From Dactylosporangium aurantiacum (GTDB lineage: Bacteria > Actinomycetota > Actinomycetes > Mycobacteriales > Micromonosporaceae): a stretch of DNA of 64,000 nt. The translations under genes and the position numbers were made by a program. Within the stretch, counting starts at the first letter, position 1, and each line of letters begins with the position of its first letter. The stretch lies in assembly GCF_000716715.1 (NCBI RefSeq), contig NZ_JNYJ01000039.1:17595-81594 (forward strand), given 5' to 3'. This document shows positions 23,806 to 33,754 of the stretch, one piece after another. The notes beneath the pieces were generated by a model. That model was given only the letters and a program-made list of their open reading frames with translations, was not told the DNA's origin and did no database searches.

Positions 23806-23857
23806 TTGAACATGTTCAAGAACGGGGCTAGCGTGGTCCATAGTTGAACACGTTCAA
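23806..23857 (+). promoter_or_regulatory. Promoter flanked by twin TTGAAC(N2)GTTCAA operators
   Basis: TTGAACATGTTCAA (23806-23819, perfect palindrome) and TTGAACACGTTCAA (23844-23857) lie 38 bases apart. The left arm of the first is itself the -35 box (TTGAAC), followed by a 17-base spacer and a -10 box TAGCGT (23829-23834). The second palindrome covers the region just after the expected transcription start. The TetR encoded at the end of this operon is the obvious candidate to bind them. Confidence 0.85.
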
Positions 23858-23871
23858 GAAGGGCGCCGGTC

Positions 23872-24411
23872 ATGGACCTCAAGCTCGGCACGTACCTGAT
23901 CTACCTGGCGGTGAGCATCCTGCTGACCGTCTGGGTGGCCCGGACACTGCTCAAGAACGGCCAGGTGTTCCTCGACGACGCGTTCGCCGACGAGCGCCTG
24001 GCCAAGTCGGTCAACCACCTGCTGGTCGTCGGCTTCTACCTGCTCAACCTCGGCTACGTCGCGGTGGCGCTGAAGATCGGCCAGTCGCTGCCGGACGGCA
24101 GCTCCGCGATGGAGGCCCTGGCGTGGAAGCTCGGCCTGGTGCTGCTGGTGCTCGGCGGGCTGCACTTCTTCAACCTGTACGTGCTGAGCCGGTTCCGCCG
24201 CCGCCGGATGCTGGACCAGCTGCCGCCGCCGGTGCCGCCGGCCCGGATGATCCCCGCCGGCTACCCGTCGCCGCTGCCGTACCCGGTGCCGCCGGCGCCC
24301 CGCCCCGCCGCGCCACCGCCGGCCGCCGCGCCGCACGGGTACCCGAAACCGCCGGCGCAGCCGCCCGCCGCCCCGCGGGACCACGACGACGAGCCCCGGC
24401 CGCCGCTGTGA
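23872..24411 (+). CDS. Integral membrane protein with Pro-rich tail
   Basis: 179 residues. Three membrane segments: LIYLAVSILLTVWVARTL, LLVVGFYLLNLGYVAVAL and LGLVLLVLGGLHFFNLYVLS, then a basic stop-transfer (RFRRRRML) and a long Pro/Ala-rich cytoplasmic tail. No family function recognised; similar proteins are annotated only as integral membrane proteins. ATG 23872 follows AAGGG by 8 bases. First gene of an operon with the DCC protein and a TetR regulator. Confidence 0.8.
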   Translation: MDLKLGTYLIYLAVSILLTVWVARTLLKNGQVFLDDAFADERLAKSVNHLLVVGFYLLNLGYVAVALKIGQSLPDGSSAMEALAWKLGLVLLVLGGLHFFNLYVLSRFRRRRMLDQLPPPVPPARMIPAGYPSPLPYPVPPAPRPAAPPPAAAPHGYPKPPAQPPAAPRDHDDEPRPPL

Positions 24412-24830
24412 TCACCCGGCTCACCGTGCTCTACGACGCGGGCTGCGGGCTGTGCCGCACGGCACGGGCGTGGCTCGCGTCGCGGGCGCAGCTGGTGCCG
24501 CTGGAGTTCGTGGCGGCGGGGTCGGACGAGGCGCGCCGGCGGTACCCGTCGCTCGACCCGGCGCAGACCCTCGCCGACATCACCGTGGTCGCCGACGACG
24601 GCGGCGTCTACACCGGCGACAGCGCGTGGATCATCTGCCTGTGGGCCCTCGACGGGTACCGCGGGCTGGCCGCGCGGCTGGCCGCGCCGGACCTGCGGCC
24701 CACGGCGCGGCGGGTGGTCGCGGCGGCCGCGGCGCTGCGCCGGGCCGGGCGCGACGGGCAGGACCAGCGGACCGGCCCGGGCCTCACCCAGGGATATGGT
24801 TCGGACTGTGGTGGAACCTGCGATCTCTGA
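24408..24830 (+). CDS. DCC-family (DUF393) thiol-disulfide oxidoreductase-like protein
   Basis: 140 residues. The DxxCxxC motif that names the family is at the N terminus: LTVLYDAGCGLCRTARAWL. The second conserved block (DITVVADDGGVYTGDSAWIICLWAL) is present. The family has a thioredoxin-like fold and a presumed disulfide role. GTG 24408 overlaps the stop of the membrane protein gene by four bases, and its end overlaps the TetR gene by 35 bases, so the three genes are one transcript. Confidence 0.85.
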   Translation: MITRLTVLYDAGCGLCRTARAWLASRAQLVPLEFVAAGSDEARRRYPSLDPAQTLADITVVADDGGVYTGDSAWIICLWALDGYRGLAARLAAPDLRPTARRVVAAAAALRRAGRDGQDQRTGPGLTQGYGSDCGGTCDL

Positions 24831-25512
24831 CGCCCCGCCCGCCACCGCGGGCGCCGAGTCGACCGCGAAGGGTGAGCAGACCCGGCGGCTGATCGTCGAC
24901 ACGGCGGTGCGGCTCTTCGGCGAGCAGGGCTACGACAAGACCACGATGCGGGCGATCGCCGCCGCCGCCGGCGTGTCGGTCGGCAACGCGTACTACTACT
25001 TCCCGTCCAAGGGTCACCTGGTGCAGGCGTTCTACACCACCGTGCAGGACGCCCACGCCGACGCGTGCCGGCAGGCCCTGGCCACCCCGGGGCCGTTCGT
25101 GGACCGGCTGCGCGCCGCGATGCTCACCGGGGTGGAGACGATGGCGCCGTACCACGGCTTCGCCGGGTCGTTCTTCAAGACCGCCGCCGAGCCGGGGTCG
25201 CCGCTGAGCCCGTTCAGCGCCGACTCCGCCCCGGCGCGGGAGCGCTCGCTGCGCATGTTCGCCGACGTCGTCGAGGGCGCCACCACGAAGATCGACCCCG
25301 AGCTGCGGGCCGAGCTGCCGGAGCTGCTGTGGCTCGCCCAGATGGGTGTCACCCTGTACTGGGTGCACGACACCTCCCCCGGCCAGGAGAAGACCCGGCT
25401 GCTGGTCGAGCGGTCCGCGCCGCTCATCGACCGGCTGGTCGGCATGTCCCGGTTCCGGGTGTTCAAGCCCGTGGTGCGCGAGATGCTCACCCTGTACCGG
25501 ATGCTGCGCTGA
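24796..25512 (+). CDS. TetR-family transcriptional regulator
   Basis: 238 residues. Helix-turn-helix at about 27-75: QTRRLIVDTAVRLFGEQGYDKTTMRAIAAAAGVSVGNAYYYFPSKGHLVQAFY. The C-terminal ligand domain is helical. The start lies inside the DCC gene (ATG 24796; a GTG a few codons later is possible). As last gene of the operon it probably controls its own synthesis by binding the twin palindromes at 23806 and 23844; this fits the usual TetR autoregulation but has not been shown. Confidence 0.9.
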   Translation: MVRTVVEPAISDAPPATAGAESTAKGEQTRRLIVDTAVRLFGEQGYDKTTMRAIAAAAGVSVGNAYYYFPSKGHLVQAFYTTVQDAHADACRQALATPGPFVDRLRAAMLTGVETMAPYHGFAGSFFKTAAEPGSPLSPFSADSAPARERSLRMFADVVEGATTKIDPELRAELPELLWLAQMGVTLYWVHDTSPGQEKTRLLVERSAPLIDRLVGMSRFRVFKPVVREMLTLYRMLR

Positions 25513-25614
25513 GCCGGCAGGTGTGAGCGTCACCCGGCCGGGTATTTCGCCAGCTCCTGACCGGGTAGCGTTCGCCCAGTTCGAACGGGTGTTCGTCATT
25601 GATCGGTAATCGTT

Positions 25615-25659
25615 TGTTCACTGTGAACATTCGCCGGCCGCTGGATCCTCGGGTAGCGT
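25615..25659 (+). promoter_or_regulatory. Palindrome and promoter upstream of egtA
   Basis: TGTTCACTGTGAACA (25615-25629) is a perfect inverted repeat around a single central base. Downstream, TAGCGT (25654-25659) fits the -10 form seen at other genes of this window, and ATG 25668 lies 8 bases after it, so the egt mRNA may be leaderless. A further short palindrome GTTCGAAC is at 25579-25586. The regulator is not in evidence nearby. Confidence 0.6.
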
Positions 25660-25667
25660 CGGCTCGC

Positions 25668-26879
25668 ATGGCGACCTTGCGCATCGACCGCACGGCCGCC
25701 GATCCCGATGCGGTGATCTGTGCGATTGAGCAGGCCGAGGGCTACATTGCATCGATCTGCTTCAAAACCGGTCCACCGGAGACGGTCGGCGTCGAGCTTG
25801 AGTACACCGTCCATGCCAGCGCGAATCCGACGACATACATCGATCCCGATCGGATGTGTCAGGCGCTCGGCGACCACGCACCCCCGACCCTGCGCCCCGG
25901 CGCGGCGAGCCTGCCGCTGCGGCACGGGTCGGCCGTCACCCTCGAGCCGGGTGGCCAGGTGGAGCTTTCCACCCTCCCCCAACGGTCCTTGACCGCCCTC
26001 CACGAGGCGGTCGGCGCGGACCTGGCGGAGCTCAGCGAGCGGCTCGGCCGCGCCGGGCTGGAGCTCGGCGGCACCGGCATCGACCCGCACCGCCCGCCGC
26101 GGCGGATGCTCCGCACCCCCCGCTACGACGCGATGGCGGCCACCTTCGCCCGGCGCAACGACGCCGGCCGGACCATGATGTGCAGCACCGCCGGTCTGCA
26201 GGTGTGCCTCGACGCGGGCCCGCCGTCCCGGTGGGCCGCGCTGCACGACCTGGGCCCGCCGCTCATCGCCCTGTTCGCCAACTCCCGCCACCACGCCGGG
26301 CACGACACCGGCTGGGCGTCGGCGCGGATGCGCACCTGGCTGGCGATGGACCCGTCCCGGACCCGGCCCGTGCCGGACGGCGACGACCCGGCGCTGCGAT
26401 GGGCCCGGTACGCGATGGACGCGCAGCTGCTGTGCGTGCGGCGCGACGACGGCCCGTGGACCGCGCCGGCCGGGGTGACGTTCGCGGACTGGGTCGACGG
26501 GGCCCTCGGGCACCCGCCGACGTACGCGGACCTCGACTACCACCTCAGCACCCTGTTCCCGCCGGTGCGCCCGCGCGGCTACCTCGAGGTGCGCTACCTC
26601 GACACGCTGCGCGGCGCCGACTGGTTCGCCCCGGCGGCGATCCTCACGGCGCTGCTCGCCGACGAGCCGACCATCGACCGGGTGCGTGAGCTGTGCGCGC
26701 CCGTCGCCGGGCAGTGGGCCCTCGCGGCCCGCCTCGGCACCGCCGACCCGGCCCTCGCCAGGGCCGCGGCCGCGGTGCGTGACCTCGCCCTGGACCGGCT
26801 CACCGGGCAGCACCTGCCCGCCGCACTCCTGCAGGACGTCATCGAAGGGAGCACCCGCAATGAGCCAACCGGAGCGTAG
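25668..26879 (+). CDS. egtA: Glutamate-cysteine ligase EgtA of ergothioneine synthesis
   Basis: 403 residues. A member of the plant-type glutamate-cysteine ligase family (GCS2): GVELEYTVH at the ATP/Mg site, GGQVELSTLPQRSLTALH, GTGIDPHRPPRR, and RGYLEVRYLDTL. It makes gamma-glutamylcysteine, the thiol donor for ergothioneine. The ATG at 25668 is chosen; sequence upstream of it is promoter-like. The gene is first in egtABCD and overlaps egtB by 20 bases. Confidence 0.92.
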   Translation: MATLRIDRTAADPDAVICAIEQAEGYIASICFKTGPPETVGVELEYTVHASANPTTYIDPDRMCQALGDHAPPTLRPGAASLPLRHGSAVTLEPGGQVELSTLPQRSLTALHEAVGADLAELSERLGRAGLELGGTGIDPHRPPRRMLRTPRYDAMAATFARRNDAGRTMMCSTAGLQVCLDAGPPSRWAALHDLGPPLIALFANSRHHAGHDTGWASARMRTWLAMDPSRTRPVPDGDDPALRWARYAMDAQLLCVRRDDGPWTAPAGVTFADWVDGALGHPPTYADLDYHLSTLFPPVRPRGYLEVRYLDTLRGADWFAPAAILTALLADEPTIDRVRELCAPVAGQWALAARLGTADPALARAAAAVRDLALDRLTGQHLPAALLQDVIEGSTRNEPTGA

Positions 26880-28251
26880 CGGCACGAGCCTCGGCGAGCG
26901 CGTCGCCGCCGAGCTGGAGCGGACCCGCCGCCGTTCGGCGCTGCTCACCGACGCCGTCGACGACGCCGACCTGGTCCGGCAGCACTCGCCGCTGATGTCG
27001 CCGCTGGTGTGGGACCTCGCGCACATCGGCAACCAGGAGGAGCTGTGGCTGGTGCGCGACGTCGGCGGCCGCGAGCCGGTCCGCCAGGACATCGACCACC
27101 TCTACGACGCGTTCAAGCACGCCCGCCGGGACCGGCCGCAGCTGCCGCTGCTCGGCCCGGCGGAGGCACGCGCGTACGTGGCGACGGTCCGCGACAAGGT
27201 CCTCGACGTGCTGGACCGGCTGCCCGCCGACGCGGCCCTGCCGGACGCCCCACCGGACGCCCTGCCGCACACCCTGCCGCACGAGGTGCCGGACGCGGGC
27301 CGGCGGCTGGTCCGCGACGGGTTCGCGTTCGGGATGATCGTGCAGCACGAGCAGCAGCACGACGAGACCATGCTCGCCACCCACCAGCTGCGCTCCGGGC
27401 CGCCGGTGCTGTCCGCCGGCCCGCCGCCCGCGGCGAAGGTCACCGTCGGCGGTGAGGTCCTCGTCCCGGCCGGCGCGTTCGACATGGGCACCTCCACCGA
27501 GGCGTGGGCGCTGGACAACGAGCGGCCCGCGCACCGCGTCGACGTCGCCGCGTACTGGATCGACGCGGCCCCCGTCACCAACGCCCAGTACGCCGCGTTC
27601 ATCGACGACGGCGGCTACGACGACCCACGCTGGTGGACCACCGAGGGCTGGCGGCACCGCACCGAGGCGTCCCTCGTCGCGCCGCTGCACTGGACCCGCG
27701 ACGGCGGCGGCTGGTACGCCACCACCTTCGGCCGCACCGCGCCGGTCGTGCCCGACGCGCCGGTCGTGCACGTCTGCTTCCACGAGGCGAAGGCCTACGC
27801 CACCTGGGCCGGCCGGCGGCTGCCGACCGAGGCCGAGTGGGAGAAGGCGGCCCGGCACGACCCGGCGACCGGCCGCTCCCGGCGGTACCCGTGGGGCGAC
27901 AACGACCCGACGGACCGCCACGCCAACCTCGGGCAGCGGCACCTGACGCCGGCGCCCGTCGGCGCCTACCCGGACGGCGCGTCGCCGCTGGGCGTGCACC
28001 AGCTCATCGGCGACGTGTGGGAATGGGTCGACAGCGGTTTCCTGCCGTACCCGGGGTTCAGCGCCTTCCCGTACCGGGAGTACTCCGAGGTGTTCTTCGG
28101 CGGCGACTACAGGATGCTGCGCGGCGGGTCGTTCGGCACCGACCGGGCCGCGTGCCGGGGCACGTTCCGCAACTGGGACCACCCGGTCCGCCGGCAGATC
28201 TTCAGCGGGTTCCGCACCGCCCGGGACGCCTCCCCCGCGGAGCTCGCCTAG
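26860..28251 (+). CDS. egtB: Ergothioneine sulfoxide synthase EgtB
   Basis: 463 residues. An N-terminal DinB-like helical domain gives the iron ligands (VWDLAHIGNQEE and MIVQHEQQHDETML with its HxxxH), and the C-terminal formylglycine-enzyme-type (FGE-sulfatase) domain runs from about 195 (VPAGAFDMGTSTEAWALDNERPAHRVDV) to GDVWEWVDSGF, MLRGGSFGTDRAACRGTFRNWDHP and FSGFRTAR. The enzyme joins gamma-glutamylcysteine to hercynine with oxygen and Fe(II). ATG 26860 has GAAGGGA 9 bases upstream. It ends one base into egtC. Confidence 0.96.
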   Translation: MSQPERSGTSLGERVAAELERTRRRSALLTDAVDDADLVRQHSPLMSPLVWDLAHIGNQEELWLVRDVGGREPVRQDIDHLYDAFKHARRDRPQLPLLGPAEARAYVATVRDKVLDVLDRLPADAALPDAPPDALPHTLPHEVPDAGRRLVRDGFAFGMIVQHEQQHDETMLATHQLRSGPPVLSAGPPPAAKVTVGGEVLVPAGAFDMGTSTEAWALDNERPAHRVDVAAYWIDAAPVTNAQYAAFIDDGGYDDPRWWTTEGWRHRTEASLVAPLHWTRDGGGWYATTFGRTAPVVPDAPVVHVCFHEAKAYATWAGRRLPTEAEWEKAARHDPATGRSRRYPWGDNDPTDRHANLGQRHLTPAPVGAYPDGASPLGVHQLIGDVWEWVDSGFLPYPGFSAFPYREYSEVFFGGDYRMLRGGSFGTDRAACRGTFRNWDHPVRRQIFSGFRTARDASPAELA

Positions 28252-29003
28252 TGTGCCGGCACCTGGTGTACCTGGGGCCGCCGGCGCCGCTGTCGCGGCT
28301 GCTGTTCGACCCGCCGCACGGCCTGGAGCACCAGTCGTGGGCGCCGCGGGACATGCGCGGCGGCGGCACCATCAACGCCGACGGCTTCGGGCTGGGCTGG
28401 TTCCCGTCGGCCGACCTCCCGCAGCCGGTGGTGTACCGCTCCGCCCGTCCACTGTGGAGCGACCTGGCGCTGCCCGCGCTGGCGGCGGCGACGACCTCCG
28501 GCGCGGTGCTCGCCGCGGTCCGCTCCGCCACCGCCGGCATGCCGGTCACCGAGTCCGCGGCCGCGCCGTTCCACGACGGGCCGTGGCTGTTCAGCCACAA
28601 CGGCCGGGTCACCGGCTGGCCCGACAGCGTCACCGGGGTCGCGGCCGGGCTGCCGGTCCGCGACCTCATCACCCTGGACGCGCCGACGGACAGCGCGCTG
28701 CTGTGGGCCCTCGTGCGGGCGCGGCTGCGCGCCGGCGGACCCCTCGGCGACACGCTGTCGCAGGTCGTCGGGCTCGTCGCCGCGGCCGCGCCCGGGTCGC
28801 GGCTCAACCTGCTGCTCACCGACGGCAGGTCCGTCGCCGCCGTCACCTACGGCCATGCCCTGTCCGTGCGCGCCGGCGACGGCACCGTCCTCGTCGCGTC
28901 CGAGCCGCTCGACGACGGCCCGGCCTGGCGGCCCGTCCCCGAACACTCCCTGCTCGTCGCGGACCCGTCCGCGGTACACATATCGGAAGGAATCTTCTCG
29001 TGA
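28251..29003 (+). CDS. egtC: EgtC amidohydrolase, class II glutamine amidotransferase fold
   Basis: 250 residues. The protein starts MCRHLVYLG, so Cys2 becomes the N-terminal nucleophile after Met removal, as in Ntn-type glutamine amidotransferases. Also seen: GFGLGWFP, FSHNGRVTGW and DSALLWALV. EgtC removes the glutamyl group from the gamma-glutamyl hercynylcysteine sulfoxide made by EgtB. GTG 28251 shares its first base with the egtB stop codon; the end overlaps egtD by four bases (GTGA). Confidence 0.94.
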   Translation: MCRHLVYLGPPAPLSRLLFDPPHGLEHQSWAPRDMRGGGTINADGFGLGWFPSADLPQPVVYRSARPLWSDLALPALAAATTSGAVLAAVRSATAGMPVTESAAAPFHDGPWLFSHNGRVTGWPDSVTGVAAGLPVRDLITLDAPTDSALLWALVRARLRAGGPLGDTLSQVVGLVAAAAPGSRLNLLLTDGRSVAAVTYGHALSVRAGDGTVLVASEPLDDGPAWRPVPEHSLLVADPSAVHISEGIFS

Positions 29004-29977
29004 CCATCCAGGATCCCGACCTCGACGTGTACCTGCTCGACAGCGACCTCACGGCCGCGCTGCGGGCCGACGCCCGGGCCGGTCTCACCGCCACCCCGAA
29101 GACGCTGCCGCCGAAGTACTTCTACGACGCCCGCGGCAGCGAGCTGTTCGAGGAGATCACCCGCCTGCCGGAGTACTACCCGACCCGCGCCGAACGGCAG
29201 ATCCTCACCGACCGGGCCGCGTCGATCGCCCGGGTCACCGGCGCGAAGACCCTGGTGGAGCTCGGCTCCGGCTCCTCGGAGAAGACCCGGCTGCTGCTGG
29301 ACGCGCTGCGCGACGCCGGGACGCTCGGCTCGTTCGTGCCGCTGGACGTGTCGGCGTCCGCGCTGCGCGACGCGGTCGGCACGCTGCGCGCCGACTACCC
29401 GGACCTGCACGTGCGCGGCATCGTCGCCGACTTCGTCAACCACCTGGAGGTGCTGCCGGACACCGGCGACCGGCTCGTCGCGTTCCTCGGCGGCACGATC
29501 GGCAACTTCACCCCCGCGGAGCGGGCACCGTTCCTCGCCGCGCTGCGCGCCCGCCTGCAGCACGGCGAGTGGTTCCTGCTCGGCGCCGACCTGGTGAAGT
29601 CGCCGGCGGTGCTGGTCCCCGCGTACGACGACGCCGCCGGCGTCACCGCCGAGTTCAACCGCAACGTCCTGCACGTGCTCAACCGCACCCTCGACGCCGA
29701 CTTCAACGTGCCCGCGTTCCGGCACGTCGCCGTGTGGGACGCCGGGCACGAGTGGATCGAGATGCGGCTGCGGGCGACCGGGGCGCAGCGGGTCCACGTC
29801 GGCGCGCTCGGCCTCACGGTCGACTTCGCCGACGGCGAGGAGCTGCGCACCGAGGTGTCGGCGAAGTTCCGCCAGGACGGGCTGACCGCGGAGCTGACCG
29901 CGGCCGGGTTCGCGGTGCGGCACTGGTGGACGGACGCGGAGGGCAGGTTCGCCCTGGCCCTGGCGGCGGCCGTGTAG
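29000..29977 (+). CDS. egtD: L-histidine N-alpha-methyltransferase EgtD
   Basis: 325 residues. SAM-dependent enzyme that trimethylates histidine to hercynine. The family landmarks are TPKTLPPKYFYDARGSELFEEITRLPEYYPTRAE at the N terminus, the SAM loop TLVELGSGSSEKTRLLLDAL, FLGGTIGNFTPAER, LLGADLVKS and the C-terminal EVSAKFRQDGLTAELTAAGF. GTG 29000 has GGAAGGA 8 bases upstream. It ends the cluster; no EgtE (PLP C-S lyase) gene follows. Confidence 0.96.
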   Translation: MTIQDPDLDVYLLDSDLTAALRADARAGLTATPKTLPPKYFYDARGSELFEEITRLPEYYPTRAERQILTDRAASIARVTGAKTLVELGSGSSEKTRLLLDALRDAGTLGSFVPLDVSASALRDAVGTLRADYPDLHVRGIVADFVNHLEVLPDTGDRLVAFLGGTIGNFTPAERAPFLAALRARLQHGEWFLLGADLVKSPAVLVPAYDDAAGVTAEFNRNVLHVLNRTLDADFNVPAFRHVAVWDAGHEWIEMRLRATGAQRVHVGALGLTVDFADGEELRTEVSAKFRQDGLTAELTAAGFAVRHWWTDAEGRFALALAAAV

Positions 29978-29987
29978 GTGGTTCCGC

Positions 29988-30022
29988 GGGCCGGGACGCC
30001 GCCCCGGCGGTTGTCCCGGCCC
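29988..30022 (+). terminator. Hairpin after egtD
   Basis: GGGCCGGGAC (29988-29997) pairs with GTCCCGGCCC (30013-30022), 10-base perfect stem, 11 bases after the egtD stop codon. No U-run follows. Confidence 0.65.
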
Positions 30023-30076
30023 GGCACGGCCTTCCGGCAACTGACGGCTTCCCGACAGCCGCCGCCACGGCAGGTC

Positions 30077-30193
30077 TGGTCGGGTCAGACGGTCGGGTCG
30101 GGCGGTCGGGTCGGGCGGTCGGGTCGGGCGGTCGGGTCGGGCGGTCGGGTCGGGCGGTCGGGTCGGGCGGTCGGGTCAGACGGTCGGGTCGGG
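30077..30193. repeat. 13-base tandem repeat, nine copies
   Basis: Nine exact-length copies of CGGTCGGGTCGGG. Copies one and eight carry a CAGA ending, the others CGGG. The array overlaps the 3' end of the small membrane protein gene (minus strand); the variant copy eight supplies its TGA stop codon. The length, 13, shifts frame at each copy. Confidence 0.9.
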
Positions 30194-30628
30194 CGCGCGG
30201 TGCCGGGCGGGCGCCGGCGGGCGCGGCGCGAGGCCTGTCGACGGCACGTTGTGCAGCGGCTGGGGCGCGAACCGCGGCGGCTCCGGGAACGCGGCCGGCG
30301 GCGCGATCGCGTGGCCGTGGAACCGCCGCCTTCCCCCGGCCGGCGCGCCGGGCATCGGCGCCGCGGGCATCGGCGCCGCGGGCATCGGCGCCGTCCCGGC
30401 GGGTGCGGCGTGCGTGCCGGTGCGGGCGGTGCCGGCGTACGGCATGGTGGGCGGGACCGGCTCCGTGTACGGCCTCGCCGCCGGGTGCGGGCGCAGCGGG
30501 GCGGGGCGCCGCGCGGCCCGGTGGGACCGGTGCATCCGCAGCGTGCCGATCACGCTCACCAGCAGGACGGCGAGGACGATCAGCGGGGTCACCACGTCGT
30601 CGCCGTGCGGGATGTTCACGTGCACCAT
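30176..30628 (-). CDS. Small single-pass membrane protein, Pro-rich
   Basis: 150 residues. One N-terminal membrane segment (VVTPLIVLAVLLVSVIGTL), then a basic stop-transfer (RMHRSHRAARR) and a long Pro/Ala/Arg-rich tail with three MPAAP-type repeats (APMPAAPMPAAPMPGAP). It probably has its tail in the cytoplasm. CGGAGGA precedes the ATG directly; the GTG codon after the ATG is also possible. The last codons and stop lie in a 13-base tandem array. No known family. Confidence 0.6.
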   Translation of the reverse strand: MVHVNIPHGDDVVTPLIVLAVLLVSVIGTLRMHRSHRAARRPAPLRPHPAARPYTEPVPPTMPYAGTARTGTHAAPAGTAPMPAAPMPAAPMPGAPAGGRRRFHGHAIAPPAAFPEPPRFAPQPLHNVPSTGLAPRPPAPARHRAPDPTV

Positions 30629-30825
30629 TCCTCCGAGCCGTACCGGTTGCGCTGCTTTTACGGTAGGTGACCGGGTGCGGGCCGGTTGTCAGCAGTTCAG
30701 GCGGGGCAAACCACCACGGGGGCGACAGTTGCCCGCGCGGGCCGGTGGTGATCCTCGCGACGGTCCGGCGGCGGGGCGGTGTGCCGATTGCGTGCTTGGG
30801 TGATCGATCGGGTACACCTTTGTGC

Positions 30826-33291
<2,466 letters not shown>

Positions 33292-33306
33292 CCCGGAAGG
33301 AGCGTC

Positions 33307-33735
33307 ATGTCCGAGCTGTGGCCGGCGGGCACGCCGGGGCTGCTGCGCCTGCCGTCGGGGCGGACGGTCCGCGGCCGGCCGCTGTCCAAGCCGGTGCCGG
33401 ACGGGCCGGTGCCGACGCTCGGCGTGTACCTGCTCGGCCGGGAGCCGGCGGCGACGCCGTGGCCGGCGCACTGGGTGCGCTGGCCGGACTTCGGCCTGCC
33501 GCGGGACCGGGCGGCGCTGCGGGCCGCCCTCGAGGCCGCGCTGGTGGAGGCGGAGGCGGGGCGGGTCGAGTTCGGCTGCGGCGGCGGTCGCGGCCGGACC
33601 GGGACGGCCCTGGCGTGCCTGGCGGTCCTCGACGGGGTGCCGGCCGGTGAGGCCGTCGCGTACGTCCGGCAGCACTACTCCCGGCACGCCGTCGAGACGC
33701 CGTGGCAGCGCGGGTTCGTCAAGCGGTACACCTGA
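33307..33735 (+). CDS. Protein-tyrosine/dual-specificity phosphatase-like protein
   Basis: 142 residues. GCGGGRGRTGTALACLAVL contains Cys-x5-Arg followed by Thr-Gly, the signature loop of cysteine-based phosphatases, but with Gly in place of the His that usually precedes the Cys. WPDFGLPRD upstream is at the place of the WPD general-acid loop and gives the catalytic Asp. ATG 33307 has GGAAGGAG 4-5 bases upstream, and the gene lies 15 bases after the Ser/Thr kinase, so it may be the partner that removes phosphate from kinase substrates. Confidence 0.8.
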   Translation: MSELWPAGTPGLLRLPSGRTVRGRPLSKPVPDGPVPTLGVYLLGREPAATPWPAHWVRWPDFGLPRDRAALRAALEAALVEAEAGRVEFGCGGGRGRTGTALACLAVLDGVPAGEAVAYVRQHYSRHAVETPWQRGFVKRYT

Positions 33736-33754
33736 CGAACCCGGCGGCGGACGG

